Source: Elusimicrobiaceae bacterium (lineage in GTDB: Bacteria > Elusimicrobiota > Elusimicrobia > Elusimicrobiales > Elusimicrobiaceae). Taken from it: 64,000 nt of DNA. Positions 42,942-50,969 of the stretch are shown here, piece after piece. The stretch covers positions 186,001 to 250,000 of the forward strand of contig JAFXUJ010000007.1 in the NCBI GenBank assembly GCA_017525025.1, written 5' to 3'. Numbering within the stretch: position 1 is the stretch's first letter; each line of letters begins with the position of its first letter. The notes under the pieces are model-generated. The model saw only the letters and a program-made list of their open reading frames with translations, searched no databases and was not told the DNA's origin. The translations under genes and the position numbers were made by a program.

Positions 42942-43739
42942 TTACCGCCGTTTGGCTTTGGCCAGTAATTTCAAAATCTCAATGTAAAGCCATACAATAG
43001 TAACCAATAGCCCGAATCCGGCATACCATTCCATAAATTTAGGCGCATCGCCCCGGTTGGTCATCACGGAAATAAACTGAAAATCCAGCATCAGGTTTAA
43101 GGCGGCCACAATACATATCACTACGCTAATCCCGATGGAAAGCGGCGATGAAGCAGTTAAGTAAGATATATTGCCGCCAAATAAACTAAAAATCCACGAA
43201 CCCAAATACATAATAGCAATAGCCGCCGTGGCTGATACCACAGCCGTAGCAAAGCCTTGCGTTACTTTTATAAGGCCTGTTTTATACACAAAGAGCATGA
43301 CAAAAAATACAAGCACGGTAACAGACACGGCGTGCAGTACAATACCTTGATACTGGGCATTATAAAAAGCGGAAATAAACCCCAGTAAAATTCCTTCCAT
43401 AAAAGCATAGATCGGTGCGGTAAAACCCGATACGGCCGGTTTAAAAGAGGTCCATACAGCTATGCCAAACGCTACTAAAGCTAATACGGATATGACTCCA
43501 ACGGACAAGGTCGCGGCCTTCGTCCAACCCAACATTCCCCCCACTACGCACAACGCCAAAAGGGCGAACGTTTTGTTGATAGTACCTTGCAAGGTCATCA
43601 CACTCGTGTTGACGGCTTGGTAACGCGGCGCAAAACCTTCGGCGCGCAAGGTCTCTTCTTGGACGGCGGTTGTTGGATGGGCTTGAGCTTGTTTGGCGCG
43701 CTCAAAAGCGGCCTCGTTAAACATGGGGTTATTTGCCAT
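42942..43739 (-). CDS. Bax inhibitor-1/YccA-family membrane protein
   Basis: 265 residues: about 55 cytoplasmic residues, then seven membrane helices ending in FGLLVTIVWLYIEILKLLAKAKRR. The block MLDFQFISVMTNRGDAPKFMEWYAGFGLL is typical of the bacterial BI-1/YccA-like group with a long N-terminus. Some relatives are pH-sensitive calcium leak channels, others modulate FtsH; which applies here is unknown. AAGGAG precedes the ATG. Confidence 0.92.
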   Translation of the reverse strand: MANNPMFNEAAFERAKQAQAHPTTAVQEETLRAEGFAPRYQAVNTSVMTLQGTINKTFALLALCVVGGMLGWTKAATLSVGVISVLALVAFGIAVWTSFKPAVSGFTAPIYAFMEGILLGFISAFYNAQYQGIVLHAVSVTVLVFFVMLFVYKTGLIKVTQGFATAVVSATAAIAIMYLGSWIFSLFGGNISYLTASSPLSIGISVVICIVAALNLMLDFQFISVMTNRGDAPKFMEWYAGFGLLVTIVWLYIEILKLLAKAKRR

Positions 43740-43795
43740 AATATCTCCTTAAATTAAGATAATTTATTATATGAAATTTTACTTCTTAAACAAAT

Positions 43796-43829
43796 AAAAA
43801 ACCCGGTTTCTTTTTAATTAGAAACCGGG
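43796..43829 (-). terminator. Terminator of the secreted gene at 43848-44732
   Basis: CCCGGTTTC (43802-43810) pairs with GAAACCGGG (43821-43829); a T6 run follows in the leftward direction. Confidence 0.9.
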
Positions 43830-43847
43830 GCATAAGGGTGCTCACGA

Positions 43848-44732
43848 TTATTTAAAATACGGGGTTTGGGTTTGGTCCAAGAATAAACGCGTTTTTATCC
43901 GTTTCCAATCTTCCGGGTAGTCTTTCTGGATAGATTCTTTGATAAATTTCAAATCTTCTTCCGTTAAACTAAACCAATTGGAGGAACGATCCCCTCTGGG
44001 ATCCAGATTCCCACGTACTTGACCGGGGTGGTCATAAAAATAATAAACCATGGGAGCTTTGTTATAGCCGGCTAAGAAAGTGTTTTGCTCCGGCGAGATA
44101 AGAAAGAGCGGATCGGTAGCGGTGCCACTGAGGTCAAAGGTGCCTTCTTCCAACTGGAAAGAATCAGACAGAATGCTTTTGGGCTTTAATTCACGGGTAA
44201 CAACTTTATTAAGCCCGAAGCGTGAAGTGTTAATGACGGCGGTATATTTGTCGGCGGTTAATGTGAATAATTGAACCGGCGACGAAGTGGCTAATACGTT
44301 TACATACAACCCGGGAATAAATTTTTCATCGTGCAAGAGCATGAGGTGTTTATTTTTCTTATACTTCAATTCCGTTCCGTCTTCGGCCAATAAGGTTAGC
44401 CCGCGGCGGGTATACTCGTTTTTGTCATTATGTCCTACATCGGCCTTAATAGAATTGCCGCAGGTGCCGGCCAAAATATACCAATGTTCATCCAACGCAT
44501 AGGCTTTACAATGATATGCAGCATGGTAGGTGCCTTCCGTTCCATTTAATTCGTGGCGGACGGTTTCTTTTAATATAAAATAGAGGGTACGGTTACTTTC
44601 CGCAGCGCCCGAATTGACTGCGGCAGTTTGAACAGCCCGTTGCACTTGATTAGTTAAATTTTTGTTTTCCTGCGCCAAAGCTAAAATGGCCCCCAACGCT
44701 ATCAAAATAAATGTGACAACTATTTTCTTCAT
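43848..44732 (-). CDS. Secreted protein, possibly a degenerate trypsin-like protease
   Basis: 294 residues with a signal peptide (FILIALGAILALAQ). The order of blocks WYILAGTCG, KHLMLLHDEKF and GTATDPLFLI recalls the WVLTAAHC, NDIALL and GDSGGPL blocks of chymotrypsin-fold proteases. The histidine, aspartate and serine positions would all be lost, so it would be a pseudo-protease. This resemblance is by eye and weak; otherwise the family is unrecognised. It carries the secretome dyad, TAGAAT promoter and AGGAG leader. Confidence 0.6.
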   Translation of the reverse strand: MKKIVVTFILIALGAILALAQENKNLTNQVQRAVQTAAVNSGAAESNRTLYFILKETVRHELNGTEGTYHAAYHCKAYALDEHWYILAGTCGNSIKADVGHNDKNEYTRRGLTLLAEDGTELKYKKNKHLMLLHDEKFIPGLYVNVLATSSPVQLFTLTADKYTAVINTSRFGLNKVVTRELKPKSILSDSFQLEEGTFDLSGTATDPLFLISPEQNTFLAGYNKAPMVYYFYDHPGQVRGNLDPRGDRSSNWFSLTEEDLKFIKESIQKDYPEDWKRIKTRLFLDQTQTPYFK

Positions 44733-44795
44733 AAAATCTCCTATAATATGTAAATTTCTTAGCTATATTCTAACAGTTTTGATTTTTTTGCAACA

Positions 44796-44847
44796 GGGAC
44801 AAAGGACCTATTTTCATACGATAAATGGACCTAGTTAAAAATAGGCC
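44796..44847 (-). promoter_or_regulatory. Secretome dyad, copy 6
   Basis: Proximal GGGACAAAGGACCTA (44796-44810) abuts the -35 TGTTGC (44790-44795), 17 bases from TAGAAT (44767-44772). Distal TGGACCTAG and AATAGGCC arms lie at 44826-44847. Confidence 0.75.
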
Positions 44848-44955
44848 GTCCTATGCGGACAAATAAAAAGCACGCGCCCCTTCTAACGAAAGCGCGTATT
44901 AAATAGATAGCGGTCTAAGGCATGCTGCGGGGTGCTGAGGCATCCGGCAAAAACG

Positions 44956-44988
44956 AAACCCCTCGCAAGTATGAATAGCAAGGGGTTT
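44956..44988 (-). terminator. Terminator of the groESL operon
   Basis: AAACCCCT pairs with AGGGGTTT (extended by GC pairs), followed leftward by CGTTTTTG. A weaker GC-rich hairpin with T-run lies further on at about 44868-44896. Nothing else is seen in the 299-base gap besides the dyad promoter of the next gene. Confidence 0.82.
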
Positions 44989-45031
44989 CTACTAATCGTT
45001 TAGCATAGGCTTCGGGAGCCCATGTGATGGG

Positions 45032-46669
45032 TTACATCATGCCGGGCATGCCACCCATGCCGCCCATGGCAGGACCGCCGTGTGCGTGTTCTTTTTCGGA
45101 AGCATCTGCCACTAAGGCCTCCGTTAACAGAACGGTGCCGGTGATAGACGCTGCGTTTTCCAATGCGGTGCGAACTACTTTGGCCGGGTCTACGACACCT
45201 GCTTTTAAGAGATCGCAATATTCGTTCTTTTCGGCATCATATCCGTCGGCTGCGCCTTTCATGGAGAGCACTTTATCCACTACAACGGCGCCGTCTAAAC
45301 CGGCGTTTACGGCAATTTGCGTAAGCGGAGCGGTTAAAGCTTTGCGGACAATATTGATACCGGTGCGGACGTCATCGTTATCGGCCTTCAATGCGTCTAA
45401 TGCCTTTTGGCAGCGGGCTAAGGCCACTCCACCGCCGGGAACGATACCTTCTTCTACGCCGGCTTTGGTGGCGTTCTTAGCATCTTCCACTTTGGCTTTT
45501 TTGGCTTTGAGTTCCGTTTCGGTGGCTGCCCCTACACTGATAACGGCTACGCCGCCGGATAGTTTGGCCAAACGTTCTTGAAGTTTCTCTTTGTCGTATT
45601 GGCTCTTAGAGTTTTCAATTTGTTTGCGGATTTGTTCGGCGCGCGCGGAAATGGCTTCTTTGCTACCTTTCCCGCTGACGATGGTGGTATTTTCTTTGTC
45701 GATAACGACGCGGGCACATTGGCCGAGCATAGCCAGTTCGGCTTTGTCTAATTTAATGCCGCGTTCTTCGGACAATACATCTCCGCCTGTCAAAATAGCA
45801 ATATCTTCCAACATTTCCTTGCGGCGATCGCCAAAGCCGGGGGCTTTTACGGCGCAACCTTTTAGCGTGCCGCGCAGTTTATTGACTACCAAGGTGGCTA
45901 ACGCCTCTCCGTCTACATCTTCGGCAATGATTAAGAATTGTTTACCGCTTTGTACGATTTTTTCCAATACCGGTAAAAGTTCATTCATGGAAGAAACTTT
46001 TTTATCGGTAATAATAAGATACGGATTTTCCAATACACATTCCATGCGTTCGGAATCGGTTACAAAGTACGGAGAGATATAACCGCGGTCAAATTGCATA
46101 CCTTCTACTACATCCAATTGGGTGGTAGCGGTTTTGCCTTCTTCCACCGTGATAACCCCTTCCGCGCCGACTTTTTCAATAGCTTCGGCAATCAAATCAC
46201 CAATCACGCGGTCATTGGAAGAAATAGTTGCGATTTGGGCTTTTTCTTCTTTGGTTTTAACCGGCTTGTGCATTTTATTGAGTTGCTCTTTAGTAGCTTC
46301 TACCGCCATTTCAATACCTTTTTTTACTAAGGTCGGGTTAGCCCCTGCGGTAATATTTTTAATCCCTTCGGTGAGCATGGCATTGGCCAGCACTATAGCC
46401 GAGGTGGTACCATCACCGGCGACGTCATTGGTCTTGGAGGCAACTTCACGGATGAGCTGGGCACCCATGTTTTCAAATTTGTCTTCTAATTCAATGTCTT
46501 TGGCAATGGTCACGCCGTCATCAATAATAAGCGGAGACCCGAATTTTTTTTCTAACACCACACTGCGGCCCTTGGGCCCCAAAGTTACTTTAACAGCGTT
46601 TGCAACTTTTTCAATGCCCGATTTCATTTTGGCGCGGGCTTCATCGCCGTACACAATTTGTTTAGCCAT
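45032..46669 (-). CDS. groEL: GroEL chaperonin
   Basis: 545 residues from the ATG at 46669 ([15 protein letters not shown]), eight bases behind AGAGGT; an ATG six bases earlier is too close to that site. Hallmarks: [28 protein letters not shown] nucleotide loop, the apical domain, GGGVALARC, and the GGM-rich tail ending [10 protein letters not shown]. It forms the double-ring folding chamber with GroES. Second gene of the CIRCE-controlled operon. Confidence 0.98.
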   Translation of the reverse strand: MAKQIVYGDEARAKMKSGIEKVANAVKVTLGPKGRSVVLEKKFGSPLIIDDGVTIAKDIELEDKFENMGAQLIREVASKTNDVAGDGTTSAIVLANAMLTEGIKNITAGANPTLVKKGIEMAVEATKEQLNKMHKPVKTKEEKAQIATISSNDRVIGDLIAEAIEKVGAEGVITVEEGKTATTQLDVVEGMQFDRGYISPYFVTDSERMECVLENPYLIITDKKVSSMNELLPVLEKIVQSGKQFLIIAEDVDGEALATLVVNKLRGTLKGCAVKAPGFGDRRKEMLEDIAILTGGDVLSEERGIKLDKAELAMLGQCARVVIDKENTTIVSGKGSKEAISARAEQIRKQIENSKSQYDKEKLQERLAKLSGGVAVISVGAATETELKAKKAKVEDAKNATKAGVEEGIVPGGGVALARCQKALDALKADNDDVRTGINIVRKALTAPLTQIAVNAGLDGAVVVDKVLSMKGAADGYDAEKNEYCDLLKAGVVDPAKVVRTALENAASITGTVLLTEALVADASEKEHAHGGPAMGGMGGMPGMM

Positions 46670-46687
46670 ATTCATCTACCTCTTAAT

Positions 46688-46981
46688 TTACCCCAAAATC
46701 CCCAAGATTTCATCTTGGTGAATAATTAAATAGGTTTCATCGTCCAATTTTACTTCCGTACCGGAGTATTTCCCGTACAGAACGCGATCCCCCTTTTTAA
46801 CATCCATACTGCTGCGGGTGCCTTTTTCGGTCAGTTTTCCCGGGCCAACGGCCAAAACTTCCCCTTCCATCGGTTTTTCTTTGGCGGTGTCAGGAATGAT
46901 GATCCCCCCTTTCATCGTCTCTCTTTCAATGGGTTTAACGATAACACGATCACCCAACGGTTTAATCTTTACTTCTGCCAT
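46688..46981 (-). CDS. groES: GroES co-chaperonin
   Basis: 97 residues, MAEVKIKPLGDRVIVKPIERE, with the mobile loop ETMKGGIIIPDTAKEKP and the VLYGKYSGTEVKLDDETYLII end. AAGGAG precedes the ATG. It caps GroEL. First gene of the operon, 18 bases before groEL. Confidence 0.98.
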   Translation of the reverse strand: MAEVKIKPLGDRVIVKPIERETMKGGIIIPDTAKEKPMEGEVLAVGPGKLTEKGTRSSMDVKKGDRVLYGKYSGTEVKLDDETYLIIHQDEILGILG

Positions 46982-47037
46982 ATTCCATACACTCCTTATA
47001 ATTGGAATTTAAATGAATTTGGCTCCGCGGAGCGTTA

Positions 47038-47111
47038 TTAGCACTCGCGCAAGCATAATGCTAATTTAGCATATCTGTAAATAATTGTCAACCCCATTCT
47101 TTGAGTGCTAA
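47038..47111 (-). promoter_or_regulatory. CIRCE-like HrcA operator and groESL promoter
   Basis: TTAGCACTC (47038-47046), nine bases, then TAATGCTAA (47056-47064). This is the CIRCE palindrome with its second arm changed at three positions from GAGTGCTAA. It overlaps the -10 TAAATT (47063-47068), 17 bases from a perfect -35 TTGACA (47086-47091). An additional perfect half-site GAGTGCTAA lies at 47103-47111, upstream of the -35. HrcA repression is expected from the family; the hrcA gene is not in the window. Confidence 0.85.
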
Positions 47112-47147
47112 AAAAGGGGAAGGGTTTTTAGACGGCTAAAAATATTT

Positions 47148-47972
47148 TTAAGTGTGGGAAAGAAACCGTTTAACCCGTTGTTTAAACGTAAGCGGTTTGG
47201 GAGGCAAAATTTTGATTAAGACAGCCGAAATATTGTCTTGTCCGTCTTTGTCATTGGCTACGTGTACAAGGCGTTTGCAAAGTTTGACGATGGACAGATC
47301 TTTGCCGGAGGTTAACACGTTTGTAATGTCCGATTCATGCAGCCCTTTATACAGGCCATCCGAACAGAGCAAAATGATATCTCCCGTTTTTACCGGGAAG
47401 CGTAGTAAGTCAAATTCAATATTTTTTTTGATTCCCATGGCCCGGGTAAGCACATTTTGTATTTTAGAGCGGTCCGCTTCTTCTTTGGATAATAAGCCGC
47501 GGCGCACGTGCTCCATAGCCAGGGAATGGTCGGTCGTAATTTGAGTAATTTTTCCTTCCCGGAATAAATAAAGGCGCGAATCGCCTACGTGCACAGCTGT
47601 CGCGCAGTCACTTTCCAGCAAGATACCTGTTAAGGTCGTCCCCATCATTTTGTAGATATCCGAAGATTGGGCGGTGGAGTAAATAGCGGCATTGGCTAAG
47701 TTGGCCGCCATCAGCATTTTGCGTTCGGAAAGATCTAATTTTGGTAAAAAAGAATCTGGAATTTGCAATTGAGTGTTATTGATTTTTCGGATGGTTTCAG
47801 CCAATACGGATACGGCGATACTACTGGCAACTTCTCCTGCACTATGTCCGCCCATGCCGTCCGCAACTACGCCTAGGCCTAAGGCAGAAGAAATCAGTAC
47901 GTTATCCTCGTTTTTTTCGCGGATTTTACCAATGTCGGTTACCGCCGCGAATTCGATATCAAAGCTACTCAT
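47148..47972 (-). CDS. PP2C-family Ser/Thr protein phosphatase
   Basis: 274 residues with the bacterial Stp-type motif set: TDIGKIREKNEDNVL, VVADGMGGHSAGEVAS, VHVGDSRLYLF, TTDHS and LLCSDGLYKGL with the metal-binding aspartates, then KDGQDNISAV. It dephosphorylates Ser/Thr, presumably the substrates of the kinase with which it overlaps by four bases. The last 20 residues are basic. Confidence 0.96.
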   Translation of the reverse strand: MSSFDIEFAAVTDIGKIREKNEDNVLISSALGLGVVADGMGGHSAGEVASSIAVSVLAETIRKINNTQLQIPDSFLPKLDLSERKMLMAANLANAAIYSTAQSSDIYKMMGTTLTGILLESDCATAVHVGDSRLYLFREGKITQITTDHSLAMEHVRRGLLSKEEADRSKIQNVLTRAMGIKKNIEFDLLRFPVKTGDIILLCSDGLYKGLHESDITNVLTSGKDLSIVKLCKRLVHVANDKDGQDNISAVLIKILPPKPLTFKQRVKRFLSHT

Positions 47973-50290
47973 AGATCCTCTTTAAATAAGATAGCTCCAG
48001 CGCAGTTGGCCAAACCAAAGATATATAACATGGCGATTAAGAAGAAATAAGCATCATTCTCGCGTGCGTCGTTATTAAAATTGCGGATGGGTAAGGTAAG
48101 TGCATATTCCCATATACGCATTTTCATGGGGTCTTTCCCCCCGCCGCGATAATAATCGGCCAAGAGATCCGCAAAGAAGGGTTTCATATTCTCATCAAAT
48201 ACGCCCGGAACAGCTTTCTCAATACGGGCACCTAATACGGCTAACGATTCTTTGTCTGAAATGCCCGTCAGTTCGTTCGTGCGGTCAATCTTTTGGAAGT
48301 GCTCTCGGGTAGTTAGAAATTCTTTTTCTAAGCCGATCCCGGACAAATTGTTGTTCACAGTACTGGGTTTTACCTGTACACGGGCTAACAAAACGTTAGC
48401 GGTGTCTCTAAGGGAGACCGTTAAACCGGATACCGTATACGTCCATATACCGGCCACGGCTAGTATCAATAGAAAAGCCGGCAGTATCGCGGTATCTTTG
48501 GAAGAGCGGGACAGCAGATAGAAAATAGTGCATAGCCCGCAGAATAAAGACGCATATAAGAGCGCCGTGAAGAATACGTCTTGTTGGTTAGGCGCGATAG
48601 ACAAGTGGGCCGATAAGAAAGCGGTCAAAACCGCCAGTAAGACTAGCGAAGCCCCTAAAATGCCTTGGCAGAAAGAGCGGTTGATGGTAAAACAAATCGA
48701 CAACGCCCACACAAAAGCCAATATAAAATAGCACAAGAAATACTCGGGAGAAAATAAGTTTCCCGCAATATAATCCAGTTCCATAAACGGCAAGTCCGGT
48801 GTGAATAGGCCTGCTAAGAAGGAAGTAGCTGCCAAGAATAACAGCGTAGCTGTGGAACGGGAAAAAGCCTTGATAACAGAGGAAGCAAATATCAGGGCAA
48901 GCACAACGATACAAATCCCGATGTACAGAAGCTGATTGGGGGCATAGTTGGCCGCCACAAACGGGGCAATAATATCTTGTATCAGGCGAGCACTCGGTTC
49001 GGTGATATGTCCGGAACAAATGTGTCCCAACTGATAAAAGGTATAAATGACGATTCCGGCAAAAACAGCAAACAACGGCAGAAATATGACTAACGAGAAT
49101 AATTTTTTCAAATTCTCTTTAGCCAATAGGAGCAGTTTGCTTTGTTCACGGGTGGCTCTGCGCGGAGCAGGTGTATACATGCTGACAGGTTTAACATCTT
49201 CCGCGTGAGGCATAGCAACATTCGCTTCCGGAGTTGCACGTTTCTTGCGGGCCGGTTTGTTCTCTTCTACGCGCGGAGATTCGTTAATCTGCGGCATGAG
49301 CACGTTTTGCGGTTGGGAAACTTCCTCCGCGGGTTTTTGTGTCAACCCTTTGCGCGAAGTGCGGGTGGTGGTTTTAAGATCTTCCTGAATGACCAACCGC
49401 GGGCCTTGCTCGGCTACATCAATGGCATGTTTGGGGTTTGCTTTAAGCCGGAGCTGTTCTTCCGCACGCATTTTGCGGATAAAGGCACCGACTTCTTTGG
49501 CCGTTTGAAAACGATCATCCGGATTTTTGGCCATCAACTTTTGAATCATTTGAACCAGCCATCCCGGTAAACCTTTGCGTAAAGTGCTCGGATCGGGGAC
49601 AGGGTTGTTGATGTGTTTTTGGATGATATCAATTGTATTTTTACCATTATACGGAAAGTGCCCCGTCAATACATAATACATGCTGGCGCCGATGGAGTAT
49701 AAATCAGCCCGGGTATCCAAATTAGAACCCAACGCCTGTTCCGGGGCAATAAAGTAAGCGGTTCCGGCAAGCTCGGTCGTTTTGGCAGAGCCGGTTTTAT
49801 TTACTTTTTTGGCAATACCGAAGTCCACCAGTTTAGCTTGTCCTTGCGGAGTAATTAAGATGTTGGAAGGTTTAATATCGCGGTGAATAATACCTTTTTC
49901 ATGTGCGGCAGCTAACCCTTGCAACACTCCGTCAAACAAATCCAATACAACGTTGACGGGGATTACTTTCTCTTTTTTTAACTTAGCGGATAGCGTTTGC
50001 CCTTCAATAAAGGACATAACAATGAAATAGTAGCCACTCTCTTTCCCTACATTATATACGTTGACAATATTTGGATGATCTAATTGCGCAATAGCGCGGG
50101 CTTCGGTAAGAAAAAGCTCAACTGCTTTTTTATCTTCAGACAACGCCGGGCTTAAAATTTTAACGCACACAATTCGGTCCAATGCGCGGTGGCGTGCTTT
50201 ATAAACAGATCCCATACCGCCTTCGGCGGTTTTTTCCAAAATTTCACAACCGGAAATTACTTGTCCAACGAGAGAAGGATTTTCTTTCAT
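47969..50290 (-). CDS. Membrane Ser/Thr protein kinase with multi-pass C-terminus
   Basis: 773 residues. The Hanks-type kinase domain (about 10-275) has GGMGSVYKA, the catalytic Lys in VCVKIL, HRDIKPSNIL, DFGIAKK and APEQALG. A disordered linker follows (about 280-390), then about nine membrane helices (390-650) and a periplasmic or cytoplasmic helical stretch before a last helix near 755. Unlike PknB it has no PASTA domains, so the signal is probably sensed within the membrane part. Paired with the PP2C phosphatase. Confidence 0.94.
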   Translation of the reverse strand: MKENPSLVGQVISGCEILEKTAEGGMGSVYKARHRALDRIVCVKILSPALSEDKKAVELFLTEARAIAQLDHPNIVNVYNVGKESGYYFIVMSFIEGQTLSAKLKKEKVIPVNVVLDLFDGVLQGLAAAHEKGIIHRDIKPSNILITPQGQAKLVDFGIAKKVNKTGSAKTTELAGTAYFIAPEQALGSNLDTRADLYSIGASMYYVLTGHFPYNGKNTIDIIQKHINNPVPDPSTLRKGLPGWLVQMIQKLMAKNPDDRFQTAKEVGAFIRKMRAEEQLRLKANPKHAIDVAEQGPRLVIQEDLKTTTRTSRKGLTQKPAEEVSQPQNVLMPQINESPRVEENKPARKKRATPEANVAMPHAEDVKPVSMYTPAPRRATREQSKLLLLAKENLKKLFSLVIFLPLFAVFAGIVIYTFYQLGHICSGHITEPSARLIQDIIAPFVAANYAPNQLLYIGICIVVLALIFASSVIKAFSRSTATLLFLAATSFLAGLFTPDLPFMELDYIAGNLFSPEYFLCYFILAFVWALSICFTINRSFCQGILGASLVLLAVLTAFLSAHLSIAPNQQDVFFTALLYASLFCGLCTIFYLLSRSSKDTAILPAFLLILAVAGIWTYTVSGLTVSLRDTANVLLARVQVKPSTVNNNLSGIGLEKEFLTTREHFQKIDRTNELTGISDKESLAVLGARIEKAVPGVFDENMKPFFADLLADYYRGGGKDPMKMRIWEYALTLPIRNFNNDARENDAYFFLIAMLYIFGLANCAGAILFKEDL

Positions 50291-50440
50291 ATGCTATCCT
50301 ATTATTAGTAAGTTAAATAATCTCTTTTATTATACAAAAACTACTTGATTTTATGATATCCAAACATTAAAATATAACTGATACTTTATCATATCATATT
50401 TTTCACAAGTTACAAACAATTCTGCGAAAGGAGAAATAGA

Positions 50441-50905
50441 ATGGTAGGAGACAGCAGCTTTACACTGCTACGTGAGATTGGATCGATGGCACTGGGCGAA
50501 AATGAAGAAATCCGGTTTAGTATTGATGCTTACCGGGGGTTTCGTTATGTGTCTGTGCGGCGTTATATACAAACAGATGGTTTTTCGGGCCCGACTCGTG
50601 ACGGGCTTGCTTTAACGCCTGAAATCGTCCATTTATTAGAGCCCAAAATTGCTGCGTTGTCGGATCAACCTTCTCAAATCGCGGATGTCCAGTTGGGACG
50701 TTTTGCCAAACGGCCCGGAATTTGTATCGTGGCGGCGGTTGGAATGATTAAAGGCCAGCGTGGGTTGCTTTTACGTCAATGGCAAGATAATGTCGGTTGG
50801 ACCAAGAAGGGCATTTGGTTGCCGCTTGATAAAATCCGGGATATCAAAACATTATTTCGTAAAACACGTGAGATTTTAAATGAAGAACCCGAAGACGACT
50901 TTTAA
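50441..50905 (+). CDS. PC4/p15-like nucleic-acid-binding protein with two repeats
   Basis: 154 residues. Residues about 17-72 (ENEEIRFSIDAYRGFRYVSVRRYIQ, then PTRDGLALTPEIVHLL) match the PC4/Sub1 ssDNA-binding fold, whose bacterial relatives include YdbC. Residues about 84-145 (RPGICIVAAVGMIKGQRGLLLRQW, TKKGIWLPLDKIRDI) look like a second, more divergent copy. PC4-like proteins act as dimers, so a tandem copy could form an intramolecular pair. AAGGAG lies before the ATG; the gene is divergent from the kinase. Confidence 0.78.
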   Translation: MVGDSSFTLLREIGSMALGENEEIRFSIDAYRGFRYVSVRRYIQTDGFSGPTRDGLALTPEIVHLLEPKIAALSDQPSQIADVQLGRFAKRPGICIVAAVGMIKGQRGLLLRQWQDNVGWTKKGIWLPLDKIRDIKTLFRKTREILNEEPEDDF

Positions 50906-50926
50906 TAAAATTTGATTATCCATAAA

Positions 50927-50955
50927 AAACCCCCGGCTTGTGCCGAGGGTTTTTG
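50927..50955. terminator. Terminator between the PC4-like and GT9 genes
   Basis: AAAACCCCCGGC pairs with GCCGAGGGTTTT around TTGT; it lies between convergent genes. Confidence 0.9.
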
Positions 50956-50969
50956 TTTTGAAAAGAGCG

